Made by a program: the position numbers and the translations under genes. The notes under the pieces were generated by a model, which saw nothing but the letters and a program-made list of their open reading frames with translations, made no database searches and was not told the origin of the DNA. Of a DNA stretch of 64,000 nucleotides, positions 26,506 to 34,568 are shown in pieces. Every line of letters begins with the position of its first letter. Position 1 is the first letter of the stretch. This DNA is from Oerskovia sp042887685. GTDB taxonomy: Bacteria > Actinomycetota > Actinomycetes > Actinomycetales > Cellulomonadaceae. Where the stretch lies: the NCBI RefSeq assembly GCF_042887685.1, contig NZ_JBHVOS010000008.1, positions 98,154-162,153 of the forward strand, given 5' to 3'.

Positions 26506-27237
26506 ATGACCGATCGTCTCGTCCTGCTGCCCGCCGTCGACGTCGCCGCCGGGCAGGCGGTGCGCCTCGTCCAGGGGGAGGCGGGCTCGGAGACCTCGTA
26601 CGGCGACCCGCTGTCCGCGGCCCTCGACTGGCAGGCCGGTGGCGCCGAGTGGGTGCACCTCGTCGACCTCGACGCGGCCTTCGGTCGCGGCTCGAACGCC
26701 GAGCTCCTCGCCGACGTCGTCGCGCGCCTCGACGTCAAGGTCGAGCTCTCCGGCGGCATCCGGGACGACGAGTCCCTGGCCCGCGCGCTCGCGACGGGCT
26801 GCGCGCGCGTCAACCTCGGCACCGCGGCCCTCGAGAACCCCGAGTGGACGGCCAAGGTCATCGCCGAGCACGGCGACGCGATCGCGGTCGGGCTCGACGT
26901 GCGCGGCACGACCCTCGCCGCCCGCGGCTGGACGCAGGAGGGCGGGGACCTGTGGGAGGTCCTCGAGCGCCTCGACGCGGCCGGCTGCTCGCGCTACGTC
27001 GTGACCGACGTGACCAAGGACGGGACGCTGCGCGGCCCGAACATCGACCTGCTGCGCGAGGTCGCCTCACGCACCGACGCCCCGGTCGTCGCGTCGGGCG
27101 GCATCTCGAGCCTCGCGGACCTCGAGGCGCTGCGTGCGCTCGTGGGCGAGGGTGTCGAGGGGGCCATCGTCGGCAAGGCACTGTACGCGGGCGCCTTCAC
27201 GCTGCCTCAGGCCCTCGACGTGGCAGGCCGTCCGTGA
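26506..27237 (+). CDS. priA: PriA, bifunctional HisA/TrpF isomerase
   Basis: 243-residue (beta/alpha)8 barrel. The N-terminal LLPAVDVAAGQAVRLVQGEAG, VELSGGIRDD and VVASGGISSLADLEAL are HisA-type phosphate-binding motifs. In actinobacteria this enzyme also performs the TrpF step of tryptophan synthesis, so I assign PriA. Dual use is family knowledge, not something the sequence proves. CGGAAGGACC precedes the ATG. Confidence 0.92.
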   Translation: MTDRLVLLPAVDVAAGQAVRLVQGEAGSETSYGDPLSAALDWQAGGAEWVHLVDLDAAFGRGSNAELLADVVARLDVKVELSGGIRDDESLARALATGCARVNLGTAALENPEWTAKVIAEHGDAIAVGLDVRGTTLAARGWTQEGGDLWEVLERLDAAGCSRYVVTDVTKDGTLRGPNIDLLREVASRTDAPVVASGGISSLADLEALRALVGEGVEGAIVGKALYAGAFTLPQALDVAGRP

Positions 27238-28070
27238 CCTCGTCGATCTCGCCCTCGGCGGACGCCTCGGCCTCATCTGCCGCAGGGGACCCGCACGCGG
27301 GGCACGCGCACGGCGCGTCGCCGTTCTCGAAGGGCTCGGCGGGGGAGGGGACGGGCAAGGCGCTGCCCCCGTCCTCGGGCTTCTCGGACGACGACGGCTC
27401 GGCGGACCCGGCGCTCACGAGCCTCCTCGCGGGGTTCGCGGCGGGCACGGCGAGCCTCACGGAGGTCGTCGCCCGGCTCGGTCGCACGCGACTGCTGATC
27501 CCCATCCTGGCCGAGCTCGAGAAGTCGGGCGTCGGTGAGCACGGGCAGAAGGTCGACAAGGAGGCCTCGGCAGGTGTCGTGGCGCTCGAGGCGCCCGACG
27601 GACGGCGGGCGCTCCCGGTGTTCTCGAGCGTCGCGAGCATGGCTGCCTGGCGGCCCGACGCGCGCCCGGTCCCGGTCGACGCGCCGCGGGCCGCCCTGTC
27701 GGCCGTGAGCGAGGACTGGTCCCTCCTGGTCCTCGACCCCTCGGGACCGGTCACGGTCCTGGTCCCGCGCCCGGCGGTGTGGGCGCTCGCGCAGGGCAAG
27801 CAGTGGGCGCCCGCGGTCGCGGACGGCGTCGTCGCCACCGACGTCGCAGCGGAGATCGCGGGCGCGGTCTCGGGGATCGAGCACGTCGCCGCGGTCCGCG
27901 CCGAGACGGGTCGCAGCGCGGAGGTCGCGGTCGTGCTCTCGATCGACTCGGGGCTCGACCGGCGCGGCCTGGACGCGGTGCTGGCCCAGGTCAACGCCGC
28001 CCTCGCGGGCAGCGACCTGGTCTCGGAGCGGGTCGACTCGCTCGAGCTGCGCATCGGGCGCGCCGACTGA
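27234..28070 (+). CDS. SseB-family protein
   Basis: 278 residues. The first 60 are low-complexity (S, A, H, G). The remainder matches the SseB fold: LLIPILAELEKSGVGEHGQKVDKEASAGVVALEAPDGRRALPVFSS-like order (a conserved ALPVF...A strand) and VLVPRPAVWALAQGKQW. SseB proteins are common beside his genes in Micrococcales. The molecular role is unsettled. GTGA overlap with priA. Confidence 0.85.
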   Translation: MTSSISPSADASASSAAGDPHAGHAHGASPFSKGSAGEGTGKALPPSSGFSDDDGSADPALTSLLAGFAAGTASLTEVVARLGRTRLLIPILAELEKSGVGEHGQKVDKEASAGVVALEAPDGRRALPVFSSVASMAAWRPDARPVPVDAPRAALSAVSEDWSLLVLDPSGPVTVLVPRPAVWALAQGKQWAPAVADGVVATDVAAEIAGAVSGIEHVAAVRAETGRSAEVAVVLSIDSGLDRRGLDAVLAQVNAALAGSDLVSERVDSLELRIGRAD

Positions 28071-28079
28071 CCTGACGGC

Positions 28080-28142
28080 GCGACGTCGTCGGGCACGCTG
28101 CGGTGCCAGGTGGTGCCCCCGCAGGGCGCCCGACGACGTCGC
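28080..28142. terminator. Compound bidirectional terminator between SseB and GerW-like genes
   Basis: Perfect 15-bp outer arms (28080-28094 with 28128-28142) enclose a second stem CTGCGG/CCGCAG. It lies between convergent genes. Confidence 0.75.
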
Positions 28143-28168
28143 CCGCCCTGCGAGGTTCGCTCGCCGGT

Positions 28169-28600
28169 TCAGCGGCGACGGCGCCCCAGGACCCAGCCGC
28201 CCACGAGCGCGATCACCATGGCCACAGCCTGGCCCCCCAGGATGACCCGGTTGAGGTCGAGGGCGGGGTGCCAGCGGGTTCCGTCGGGGCCCACGGAGTA
28301 GACGCCGACCGGTCGCACGTGCACGCCGTAGCCGCCGCCGCCCCCGGCTCCCTCGCCCGAGCCCTCGCCCTGCCCGGCGTCGTCGGCAGAGGGGCCCGTC
28401 GACCCGTCGAGCGCGCCGACGCCGTACCCGTAGCCCGTCCCGGTGCCGCCCCACACCTTGGCCACGGGGATCACGAGGGTCCCGTCGCGCTCGTAGGCGT
28501 CGCCGAAGACCTTGCGCACCGAGAAGGCGTCGCTCGCCGCGCGCGTGATGAAGGAGGGTTCGGGCCGACCGGCCGCGTCCTTGCTGGTGTCGCTGCTCAT
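28169..28600 (-). CDS. GerW/YtfJ-like protein
   Basis: 143 residues: a short lead, a conserved core VFGDAYERDGTLVIPVAKVWGG, a glycine-rich stretch, then GGYGVHVRPVGVYSV, which is the GerW (YtfJ) pattern, and one membrane segment near the C-terminus (119-138) closing in arginines. GerW proteins were named from spore formers, but relatives occur in non-sporulating actinobacteria with unknown function. It is last in a four-gene minus-strand unit. Confidence 0.8.
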   Translation of the reverse strand: MSSDTSKDAAGRPEPSFITRAASDAFSVRKVFGDAYERDGTLVIPVAKVWGGTGTGYGYGVGALDGSTGPSADDAGQGEGSGEGAGGGGGYGVHVRPVGVYSVGPDGTRWHPALDLNRVILGGQAVAMVIALVGGWVLGRRRR

Positions 28601-28610
28601 GCTCCGCAGC

Positions 28611-29369
28611 CTACGAGCAGGGCGGCAGGGTCGCGAAGGCTGACGAGTCGTCGAGCATGGCGCGCAGCGTCGAGACGGGCACGAGGAGCGACGCGTCGGT
28701 CGACTTCGCGTAGACCACGCCGATCACCTCGCCGGCCTCGTTGAGCGCCGCCGAGCCCGAGCTGCCGGGCTCGACCTGCGCGTCGGTCACGAGGACCTGG
28801 CCCAGGTTCTCGTGCAGGGGGTCGGTGGCGGTCCCCACGACCGTGCCCTGCGTGACCGTGAGCTGGCCGCCCTCGGGGTAGCCGACGACCGTCACGGTGT
28901 CGCCCTGGGCGGGGTCGGCGGCGGCGAGCGTCGGGGCCGAGGGGAGGTCGTCGCTCGTGCGCACGATCGCGAGGTCGGCGAGCCCGGCCGCGCTCGCCGT
29001 CTCGACCTGGATGTCACGGCCGTCGTACGTCAGCACCTGGAGGGACCTGGACCCCTCGACCACGTGCTTGTTGGTGATGAGCGTGCGGTCGTCGAGCGCG
29101 AAGCCAGAGCCGGTCGAGAGCGACGAGCACCCGACGTTGCGGATGCGGACCGCCATGCGCTTGACGGCGTCGAAGCCGTCGGGGGACAGGTTCTCGGACC
29201 CGACGGGGTCGGCCTGGGGGGCCACGCTGGGCACGACCGAGGTGGGCATGGGCTCGGGGAGCCCGGGCAGGACCCCGCACCCCGCGGCCAGGGTCGCGAC
29301 GAGCGTCGCGGCGACGGCCGCGGTCACCGGGCGGACGAGCGGCCGGCCGGGGCGCCGTCTCCAGCTCAC
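28611..29369 (-). CDS. Trypsin-like serine protease lipoprotein (HtrA-type, no PDZ)
   Basis: 252 residues. A basic N-terminus and hydrophobic stretch end in the lipobox LAAGC (Cys31), so it should be lipid-anchored outside the membrane. The chymotrypsin triad is visible: His102 in ITNKHVVEG, Asp132 in LADLAIVRT and Ser204 in EPGSSGSAAL. No PDZ domain follows. Cys81 and Cys251 could form a disulfide. GTG 29369 overlaps the upstream gene's stop, and the gene ends ten bases before the GerW-like start. Target proteins are unknown. Confidence 0.88.
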   Translation of the reverse strand: MSWRRRPGRPLVRPVTAAVAATLVATLAAGCGVLPGLPEPMPTSVVPSVAPQADPVGSENLSPDGFDAVKRMAVRIRNVGCSSLSTGSGFALDDRTLITNKHVVEGSRSLQVLTYDGRDIQVETASAAGLADLAIVRTSDDLPSAPTLAAADPAQGDTVTVVGYPEGGQLTVTQGTVVGTATDPLHENLGQVLVTDAQVEPGSSGSAALNEAGEVIGVVYAKSTDASLLVPVSTLRAMLDDSSAFATLPPCS

Positions 29370-30106
29370 TTCTCGAGCTCCTTCTGGAGGTCGGTGTTGG
29401 CGGCGGTCGCGGCGTTGCACAGGTCGTCGACCTGGGTCGCGAAGCGCGCGAGGTCGTCGGGGTTGTAGGCGTCGCGGTTGTTGAGGTAGCCGATGAGCTC
29501 GTCCTGGGCGGTGGTGCACTGGCCGAGAGCCGCGGCGACCGTGCCGGCGGCCTCGGAGATGCGGGCCTGGTAGTCGAGGTACTGCTGCGAGGCCACGTTC
29601 TCGTCGCCCAGCTGGGCCTTCTCGTTCGCGAGCGCGGTGATGCGCTCCTGGGCCGTCGTGAGCTGGGAGCGCGCGGACTCGAGCTCGGCGTTCGCACCGT
29701 CGAGGTCTGCGTCGAGCCGGGCGACCTGGCGGCCGAGCTCGCGGGACTCCTTCTCCCACTGTGCGCTGCGGTCCTGCCAGCTCAGGGTCGTGACCAGGAG
29801 GTACGCCGCGAGCCCGAGCGCGACGACCAGCGCCGCGGAGAGCGCGAGGATCGCGACGGTCCTCCCGCGCCCGGACCTGGTCCGCGCAGGTCCGGTCGCC
29901 GGTCCTGCCCCGTCCGCGACGGACAGGTAGGCCTGGGTCTGCGGCGCGGCCCCGTGCGGGAGCGCGGTCGAGGTGCCCGGGACGAACGCCGGGGGAGGGG
30001 GCGGCGGCCCGGGGGTTCCGCCGGGCGGGGGCACGACGCCGCCGCCCCCGTGCGCGCTGGACGGCGGGGGAGGGGGTGTCGGCTGCCCGCCCGGCGGGGT
30101 GCTCAA
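29366..30106 (-). CDS. Proline-rich, single-pass coiled-coil membrane protein, unknown function
   Basis: 246 residues: proline/glycine-rich cytosolic region (1-80), one membrane segment (about 84-106), then an outer coiled coil rich in E, Q, A and L (about 113-175) and a small C-terminal part with Cys197 and Cys230. No ATG or GTG suits the N-terminus. TTG 30106 is chosen because it forms a TTGA overlap with the DUF1844 stop and is in frame. Position between DUF1844 and the lipoprotein protease suggests an envelope role, which is inference. Confidence 0.75.
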   Translation of the reverse strand: MSTPPGGQPTPPPPPSSAHGGGGVVPPPGGTPGPPPPPPAFVPGTSTALPHGAAPQTQAYLSVADGAGPATGPARTRSGRGRTVAILALSAALVVALGLAAYLLVTTLSWQDRSAQWEKESRELGRQVARLDADLDGANAELESARSQLTTAQERITALANEKAQLGDENVASQQYLDYQARISEAAGTVAAALGQCTTAQDELIGYLNNRDAYNPDDLARFATQVDDLCNAATAANTDLQKELEK

Positions 30107-30456
30107 CTGACCGCGCCCGTGTACTTCTCGCCCGGGCCCTCGCCCAGGGCGTCGGGGTAGACCGAGGCCTCGCGGAACGCGAGCTGGAGCGAGCGCAGGC
30201 CGTCGCGGAGCGAACGCGCGTGCTGGTTGCCGATGTCGGGGGCCGAGGCCGTCACGAGCGCGGCGAGGGCGTTGATGAGCTTGCGCGCCTCGTCGAGGTC
30301 CAGGTGCTCCTTCTCGACGGCGTCCTCGGCGAGGCCGCACTTGACGGCGGCGGCGCTCATGAGGTGGACGGCGGCGGAGGTGATGACCTCGACGGCCGCG
30401 ACGTCGGCGATGTCCCGGGTGGCGTCCTGGGCGATGGGGTCGTTCTCGGTAGTCAT
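30103..30456 (-). CDS. DUF1844-family protein
   Basis: 117 residues with the family core IADVAAVEVITSAAVHLMSAAAVKCGL, then DEARKLINALAALVTASA and a C-terminal ARSLRDGLRSLQLAFREAS. Family members lie near infC in many actinobacteria, as here (2.8 kb away). The function is not known. First gene of a four-gene minus-strand unit. Confidence 0.85.
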   Translation of the reverse strand: MTTENDPIAQDATRDIADVAAVEVITSAAVHLMSAAAVKCGLAEDAVEKEHLDLDEARKLINALAALVTASAPDIGNQHARSLRDGLRSLQLAFREASVYPDALGEGPGEKYTGAVS

Positions 30457-30647
30457 GTGCTCATCCTTCCAGAGGGAACGCGCGCCCGGGACCTGTGCGC
30501 GGCACCCGGGTCGCGCGGCTGGCGGGTGCGACGGGGCGTGAGGGTGCGCTCCGCCGTCGGGCCGGACGTGGAAGGTAAAAAGTGTGCCAAGCGACGATGC
30601 TCGACGATGCTCGACGCTGGTCGACCAGCCGGCCGGCGGTCACGAGA

Positions 30648-30692
30648 AGCCCGGAGGCCGGGCCCGCGGGGAGCGGACCCGGCCTCCGGGCT
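30648..30692 (-). terminator. Terminator after katA
   Basis: A perfect 15-bp stem (30648-30662 with 30678-30692) and a 15-base loop, 54 bases past the katA stop. The rest of the 289-bp gap before DUF1844 holds a short direct repeat of ACGATGCTCG (around 30594-30613) and no gene that I can support. Confidence 0.7.
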
Positions 30693-30745
30693 CCGACGAC
30701 GGAGCGCGCTGACCGACGACGTCGCGCCAGGCAGCAGCGCGGGCG

Positions 30746-32248
30746 TCAGGAGTGCGCGGGCTCCGACGTGACGCCGGGCTCGTCGGCCGCGAGCGGGGCG
30801 ACCTCGAGGGCGCTGCGCAGGGCGGCGCCCAGGTTCGCGTCCACGCTGGTCCAGTACTGGATCGCGCGCTCGCGGATCGCGATGCTCTGCACGCCGCCCA
30901 CGGCGCCCGTGATGGTCTCGAGGAAGCGCGCCTTGGCCGCGTCGTCGAAGACCTCGCGGTAGAGCGTGCCGGCCTGACCGAAGTCGTCGTCCTGCGCGTG
31001 CAGCGTCGCCGCGGCGCGCGTCAGCTCACCGTCCGACTCCCAGGACCCGACGCCCGCACGTGCCTCGTCGGCCACGGGGCCACCCAGGCTGTTGGGCGCG
31101 TAGACCGGCGTCGTAGGCGCGTTGAACCCGTGACGCTGCGCACCGTCCTGCGAGTAGTTGTGCACCGGCGCCGCGTGCGGGGCGTTGACCGGGATCTGGT
31201 GGTAGTTCGTGCCCACGCGGTAGCGCTGCGCGTCCGGGTAGGAGAACACGCGGGCCATGAGCATCTTGTCGGGGCTGATGTCGATGCCCGGCACCGTGTT
31301 CGCGGGGGAGAACGCCGCCTGCTCGATCTCCGCGAAGAAGTTCTGCGGGTTGCGGTTGAGCGTGTGCGTCCCGACCTTGACGAGCGGGTAGTCCGCGTGC
31401 GGCCAGACCTTCGTCAGGTCGAACGGGTTGAAGCGGTACGTCTTGGCGTCCTCGTAGGGCATGACCTGGACGTACAGGTCCCACGACGGGAACTCGCCGG
31501 CCTCGATGGCCTCGTACAGGTCGCGACGGTAGTGGTCGGCGTCGGCGCCCGCGATGAGCTCGGCCTCCGCCCCCTCCATCTCGACGTTGCCCTGGTTCGA
31601 CGTGAAGTGGTACTTGACCCAGAAGCGCTCGCCCGCAGCGTTGATCCACTGGTAGGTGTGCGAGCCGAAGCCCGGCATCTCGCGCCACGAGCGCGGCAGG
31701 CCACGGTCGCCCATGAGGTAGGTGACCTGGTGCGCGGACTCGGGGGACAGGGTCCAGAAGTCCCACTGCATGTCGGCGTCGCGCAGGCCCGAGCCCGGCA
31801 GGCGCTTCTGCGAGTGGATGAAGTCGGGGAACTTGATGCCGTCACGGATGAAGAAGACGGGGGTGTTGTTGCCGACGATGTCGTAGTTGCCCTCGGTCGT
31901 GTAGAACTTCACCGAGAACCCGCGCACGTCGCGCCAGGTGTCGGGGGAGCCCTGCTCGCCCGCGACGCTCGAGAAGCGCTGCAGCGTCTCGGTGCGCGCG
32001 CCCGGCTGGAACACGGCCGCACGGGTGTACGCCGAGACGTCCTCCGTGACGACGAACTCGCCGAACGCGCCGCCGCCCTTGGCGTGCACGATGCGCTCCG
32101 GGATGCGCTCGCGGTTGAACTGCGCGAGCTTCTCGACCAGGTAGCGGTCGTGCAGCGCGGTCGCGCCGTCGGTGCCCGCGGTCAGCGAGTGCGCGTCGCT
32201 CGGGACGGGGGCGCCCGTCTGGGTCGTGGTGAAGGGGGTGTTCGTCAT
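30746..32248 (-). CDS. katA: KatA, monofunctional haem catalase
   Basis: Breaks hydrogen peroxide to water and oxygen. 500 residues, the size of small-subunit catalases. The distal histidine is in ERIVHAKGGGAFGEF, the family stretch FFIRDGIKFPDFIHSQKR is intact, and the haem-ligand tyrosine is in RVFSYPDAQRYRVGTNY. AAGGAGAAGACG precedes the ATG. The furA gene lies just upstream on the same strand, so peroxide control through FurA/PerR is likely. Confidence 0.97.
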   Translation of the reverse strand: MTNTPFTTTQTGAPVPSDAHSLTAGTDGATALHDRYLVEKLAQFNRERIPERIVHAKGGGAFGEFVVTEDVSAYTRAAVFQPGARTETLQRFSSVAGEQGSPDTWRDVRGFSVKFYTTEGNYDIVGNNTPVFFIRDGIKFPDFIHSQKRLPGSGLRDADMQWDFWTLSPESAHQVTYLMGDRGLPRSWREMPGFGSHTYQWINAAGERFWVKYHFTSNQGNVEMEGAEAELIAGADADHYRRDLYEAIEAGEFPSWDLYVQVMPYEDAKTYRFNPFDLTKVWPHADYPLVKVGTHTLNRNPQNFFAEIEQAAFSPANTVPGIDISPDKMLMARVFSYPDAQRYRVGTNYHQIPVNAPHAAPVHNYSQDGAQRHGFNAPTTPVYAPNSLGGPVADEARAGVGSWESDGELTRAAATLHAQDDDFGQAGTLYREVFDDAAKARFLETITGAVGGVQSIAIRERAIQYWTSVDANLGAALRSALEVAPLAADEPGVTSEPAHS

Positions 32249-32386
32249 CGTCTTCTCCTTCAGGTTGAGGGCGCTGAGGGCCCAGGGCCTGTATCTGGGT
32301 AGGGGGCGGTAGGGACAGGTGCTCCGGGGAGCGGTGAGGGGGACGAGGAGGTCGGCGGGACCCGCCCGGACGCGAGGGGTCCGGCG

Positions 32387-32821
32387 TCAGTCCGCGCAGT
32401 CGGGACACAGACCCCAGTAGGTGACCTCGGCGGTGTCGATCGTGAAGCCGCTGCTCCCGCTGGGGGTCAGGCACGGCGCGTGCCCGACCGCGCAGTCGAT
32501 GTCCGCGACGGCGCCGCACGAGCGGCACACCACGTGGTGGTGGTTGTCGCCCAGGCGCCGTTCGTAGCGGGCCGGGTGGCCCGCGGGTTCGATGCGGCGC
32601 AGGAGGCCGTGCTCGGTGAGGGCGTTCAGGACGTCGTAGACGGCCTGGACGGACACCGAGCCGAGGACCTCGCGCGTCGCTCGCAGCACGTCGTCCGCGT
32701 CGGCGTGCTGCTGCCGGGTGACCACGTCGAGGACCGCGAGGCGGGCGGCGGTCACCCGGAGCCCGCTGTCGCGGAGCTCGGTCTCGTGGTCCGCGGGGCG
32801 GATCGTCTTCTCGGTGGGCAC
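32387..32821 (-). CDS. furA: FurA/PerR-type metalloregulator
   Basis: 144-residue Fur-family repressor. N-terminal winged helix (LRVTAARLAVLDVV, VSVQAVYDVLNALTEHGLLRR), then the metal region with HHHVVCRSCG and a second cysteine pair CPDC near the end, giving a structural zinc site. Pairing with katA mirrors the mycobacterial furA-katG unit, so it probably senses peroxide through a metal. Identity as FurA rather than PerR or a nickel sensor is not settled. GTG start in a leaderless arrangement. The 138-bp gap to katA shows only katA's ribosome-binding site. Confidence 0.88.
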   Translation of the reverse strand: MPTEKTIRPADHETELRDSGLRVTAARLAVLDVVTRQQHADADDVLRATREVLGSVSVQAVYDVLNALTEHGLLRRIEPAGHPARYERRLGDNHHHVVCRSCGAVADIDCAVGHAPCLTPSGSSGFTIDTAEVTYWGLCPDCAD

Positions 32822-32827
32822 GTCCTC

Positions 32828-32857
32828 ACTCTACCCACATTCTCTGGAAGAGTTCCA
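32828..32857 (-). promoter_or_regulatory. furA promoter and candidate operator
   Basis: On the minus strand TAGAGT (32833 to 32828) ends six bases before GTG 32821. Seventeen bases further out lies the dyad TGGAA-gag-TTCCA (32845-32857), covering the -35 region, where an autorepressor would be expected to bind. Confidence 0.5.
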
Positions 32858-32941
32858 TTGATGGAGGATGTCCAGTGTGTTGCGTGTCGATGAACGAGCG
32901 AGGTCGCGTCCCGGGCGCGCGGAGCCCCCGGTCGTGCGTGC

Positions 32942-33220
32942 TATTCTTGGTGGCTGACCGACCCGTAGGTTCTCGTCGAGGCTCCAGCTGGTGCTTCGAC
33001 GACCGGATCACGGGTGCGCAAAGTGGATTCCATCCCACCTGAGCTTCAACTGCTGACGATCGTCACGACAGAGGCCGGGTCTCGGTCCGGAGCGTCGCCG
33101 TTCTTCACGGTGGCGCGACGGTGTGTTCGTCGCACCCCGCGACGACCCGATCGATGGCCTCCTCCCTGCGCTCTGGGACGGGGGCCTTTCCCGTTCCTGG
33201 TGGTCTACCGACGACTTCCT
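32942..33220 (+). promoter_or_regulatory. infC operon promoter and long 5' leader
   Basis: TATTCT (32942-32947) is a good -10 box. The -35 is weak. The roughly 270-base region between it and the infC start has no supported ORF and contains a 7-bp hairpin (33127-33133 with 33139-33145) and a weaker one (ACGGG/CCCGT, 33178-33194). A structured leader that controls the infC-rpmI-rplT operon is plausible. I cannot match it to a named RNA family by eye. Confidence 0.5.
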
Positions 33221-33231
33221 AGGAGCATCAC

Positions 33232-34206
33232 ATCAGCGAGCCTCGCATCAACGATCGGATCCGTGTCCCCGAGGTCCGACTTGTCGGCCCAGGTGGGGAG
33301 CAGGTCGGCGTCGTCCGCATTGAGGTCGCCCTGAGCCTTGCCCAGGACGCTGACCTCGACCTGGTGGAGGTCGCCCCCGACGCACGCCCGCCGGTGTGCA
33401 AGCTCATGGACTACGGCAAGTTCAAGTACGAGTCGGACATGAAGGCCCGTGAGGCTCGCCGGAACCAGGCGAACACGGTCCTCAAGGAGATCCGTTTCCG
33501 TCTGAAGATCGACCCGCACGACTACGGCACCAAGAAGGGCCACGTCGAGCGCTTCCTCGCCGCCGGCGACAAGGTCAAGGTCATGATCATGTTCCGTGGC
33601 CGCGAGCAGTCGCGCCCGGAGATGGGTGTCCGCCTCCTGCAGCGCCTCGCCGACGACGTCGCCGAGCTCGGCTTCATCGAGAGCATGCCCAAGCAGGACG
33701 GGCGCAACATGGTCATGGTGCTCGGCCCGGTCAAGAAGAAGGCCGAGGCCAAGAGCGAGCAGCGCAAGCGTGCTCAGGAGGCCGAGCCCCGCCAGACGAA
33801 GTCGGCCGCCAAGTCCGCTCCGGTCGAGGTCTCCGAGGAGCCCGCTGACGGCGGTGACGTGCCCTTCGAGGTGCAGGTCGCCGAGGCCGCCGAGCTCGTC
33901 GCGTCGGCCGAGGCCGCTGCCGCGGCCAAGGCTGCTGCCGCTCCCGAGCCCGCGCCGGCCCCCGCCGCTGCTCCGGCAGCAGCGCCCAAGGCTGCCGCCC
34001 CCAAGGCCGCACCCCGCACGTCCGCCCCGAAGGCCGCGCCCAAGGCTGCTGCTCCGGCAGCACCTGCGGCCACGCCCAAGCCCGTGACGGCTCCCAAGCC
34101 CGTCGCGGTGCCCAAGCCGGCCGCACTGCCCAAGCCTCCGGCCCCCCGGCCGGCAGCGCCCAGGCCGAGCGCGGCCAAGCCGAAGCCCGGCGGCAAGCCC
34201 AGCTGA
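33232..34206 (+). CDS. infC: InfC, translation initiation factor IF-3, ATC start, long C-terminal tail
   Basis: IF-3 keeps the 30S subunit free and checks the start codon. An in-frame TAG at 33220-33222 closes the frame upstream, and no ATG, GTG or TTG appears before GTG 33364, which would remove much of the N-domain. ATC 33232, six bases after AGGAG, restores ISEPRINDRIRV, the normal IF-3 beginning. The product is 324 residues: N-domain (1-75), C-domain (about 80-168, MVMVLGPVKKK at its end), and then about 154 extra residues rich in A, P and K. ATC/ATT starts for infC fit its known autoregulation. Confidence 0.95.
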   Translation: MSEPRINDRIRVPEVRLVGPGGEQVGVVRIEVALSLAQDADLDLVEVAPDARPPVCKLMDYGKFKYESDMKAREARRNQANTVLKEIRFRLKIDPHDYGTKKGHVERFLAAGDKVKVMIMFRGREQSRPEMGVRLLQRLADDVAELGFIESMPKQDGRNMVMVLGPVKKKAEAKSEQRKRAQEAEPRQTKSAAKSAPVEVSEEPADGGDVPFEVQVAEAAELVASAEAAAAAKAAAAPEPAPAPAAAPAAAPKAAAPKAAPRTSAPKAAPKAAAPAAPAATPKPVTAPKPVAVPKPAALPKPPAPRPAAPRPSAAKPKPGGKPS

Positions 34207-34297
34207 CCAACTGACACCGAGCCAGGCCCACCGGCCACGGCCCGAACACGTCGGGTCCCTCCCGGGATCTCGACCAGACAAAGGAGAAACGGCAGCC

Positions 34298-34492
34298 ATG
34301 CCGAAGAACAAGACGCACTCCGGCGCTAAGAAGCGGTTCCGCATCACCGGCAGCGGCAAGGTCATGCGCGAGCAGGCCAACAAGCGCCACCTGCTCGAGC
34401 ACAAGTCGAGCACCCGCACGCGTCGCCTGTCTGCTGACCAGGTCGTCGCCCCCGCTGACGTCAAGAAGATCAAGAAGCTGCTCGGTAAGTGA
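34298..34492 (+). CDS. rpmI: RpmI, ribosomal protein L35
   Basis: 64 residues, MPKNKTHSGAKKRFRITGSG and HLLEHKSSTRTRRLS matching bL35. AAAGGAGAAACGGCAGCC gives a strong ribosome-binding site. Second gene of the infC operon, 91 bases after infC. Confidence 0.97.
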   Translation: MPKNKTHSGAKKRFRITGSGKVMREQANKRHLLEHKSSTRTRRLSADQVVAPADVKKIKKLLGK

Positions 34493-34568
34493 TCTGCCTG
34501 GTGGTCGCGCCCCTGGTGCTGATCACCGCTGAGTCCCTACCTGAGCCCCGAACTGCAAGGAGCATCAC

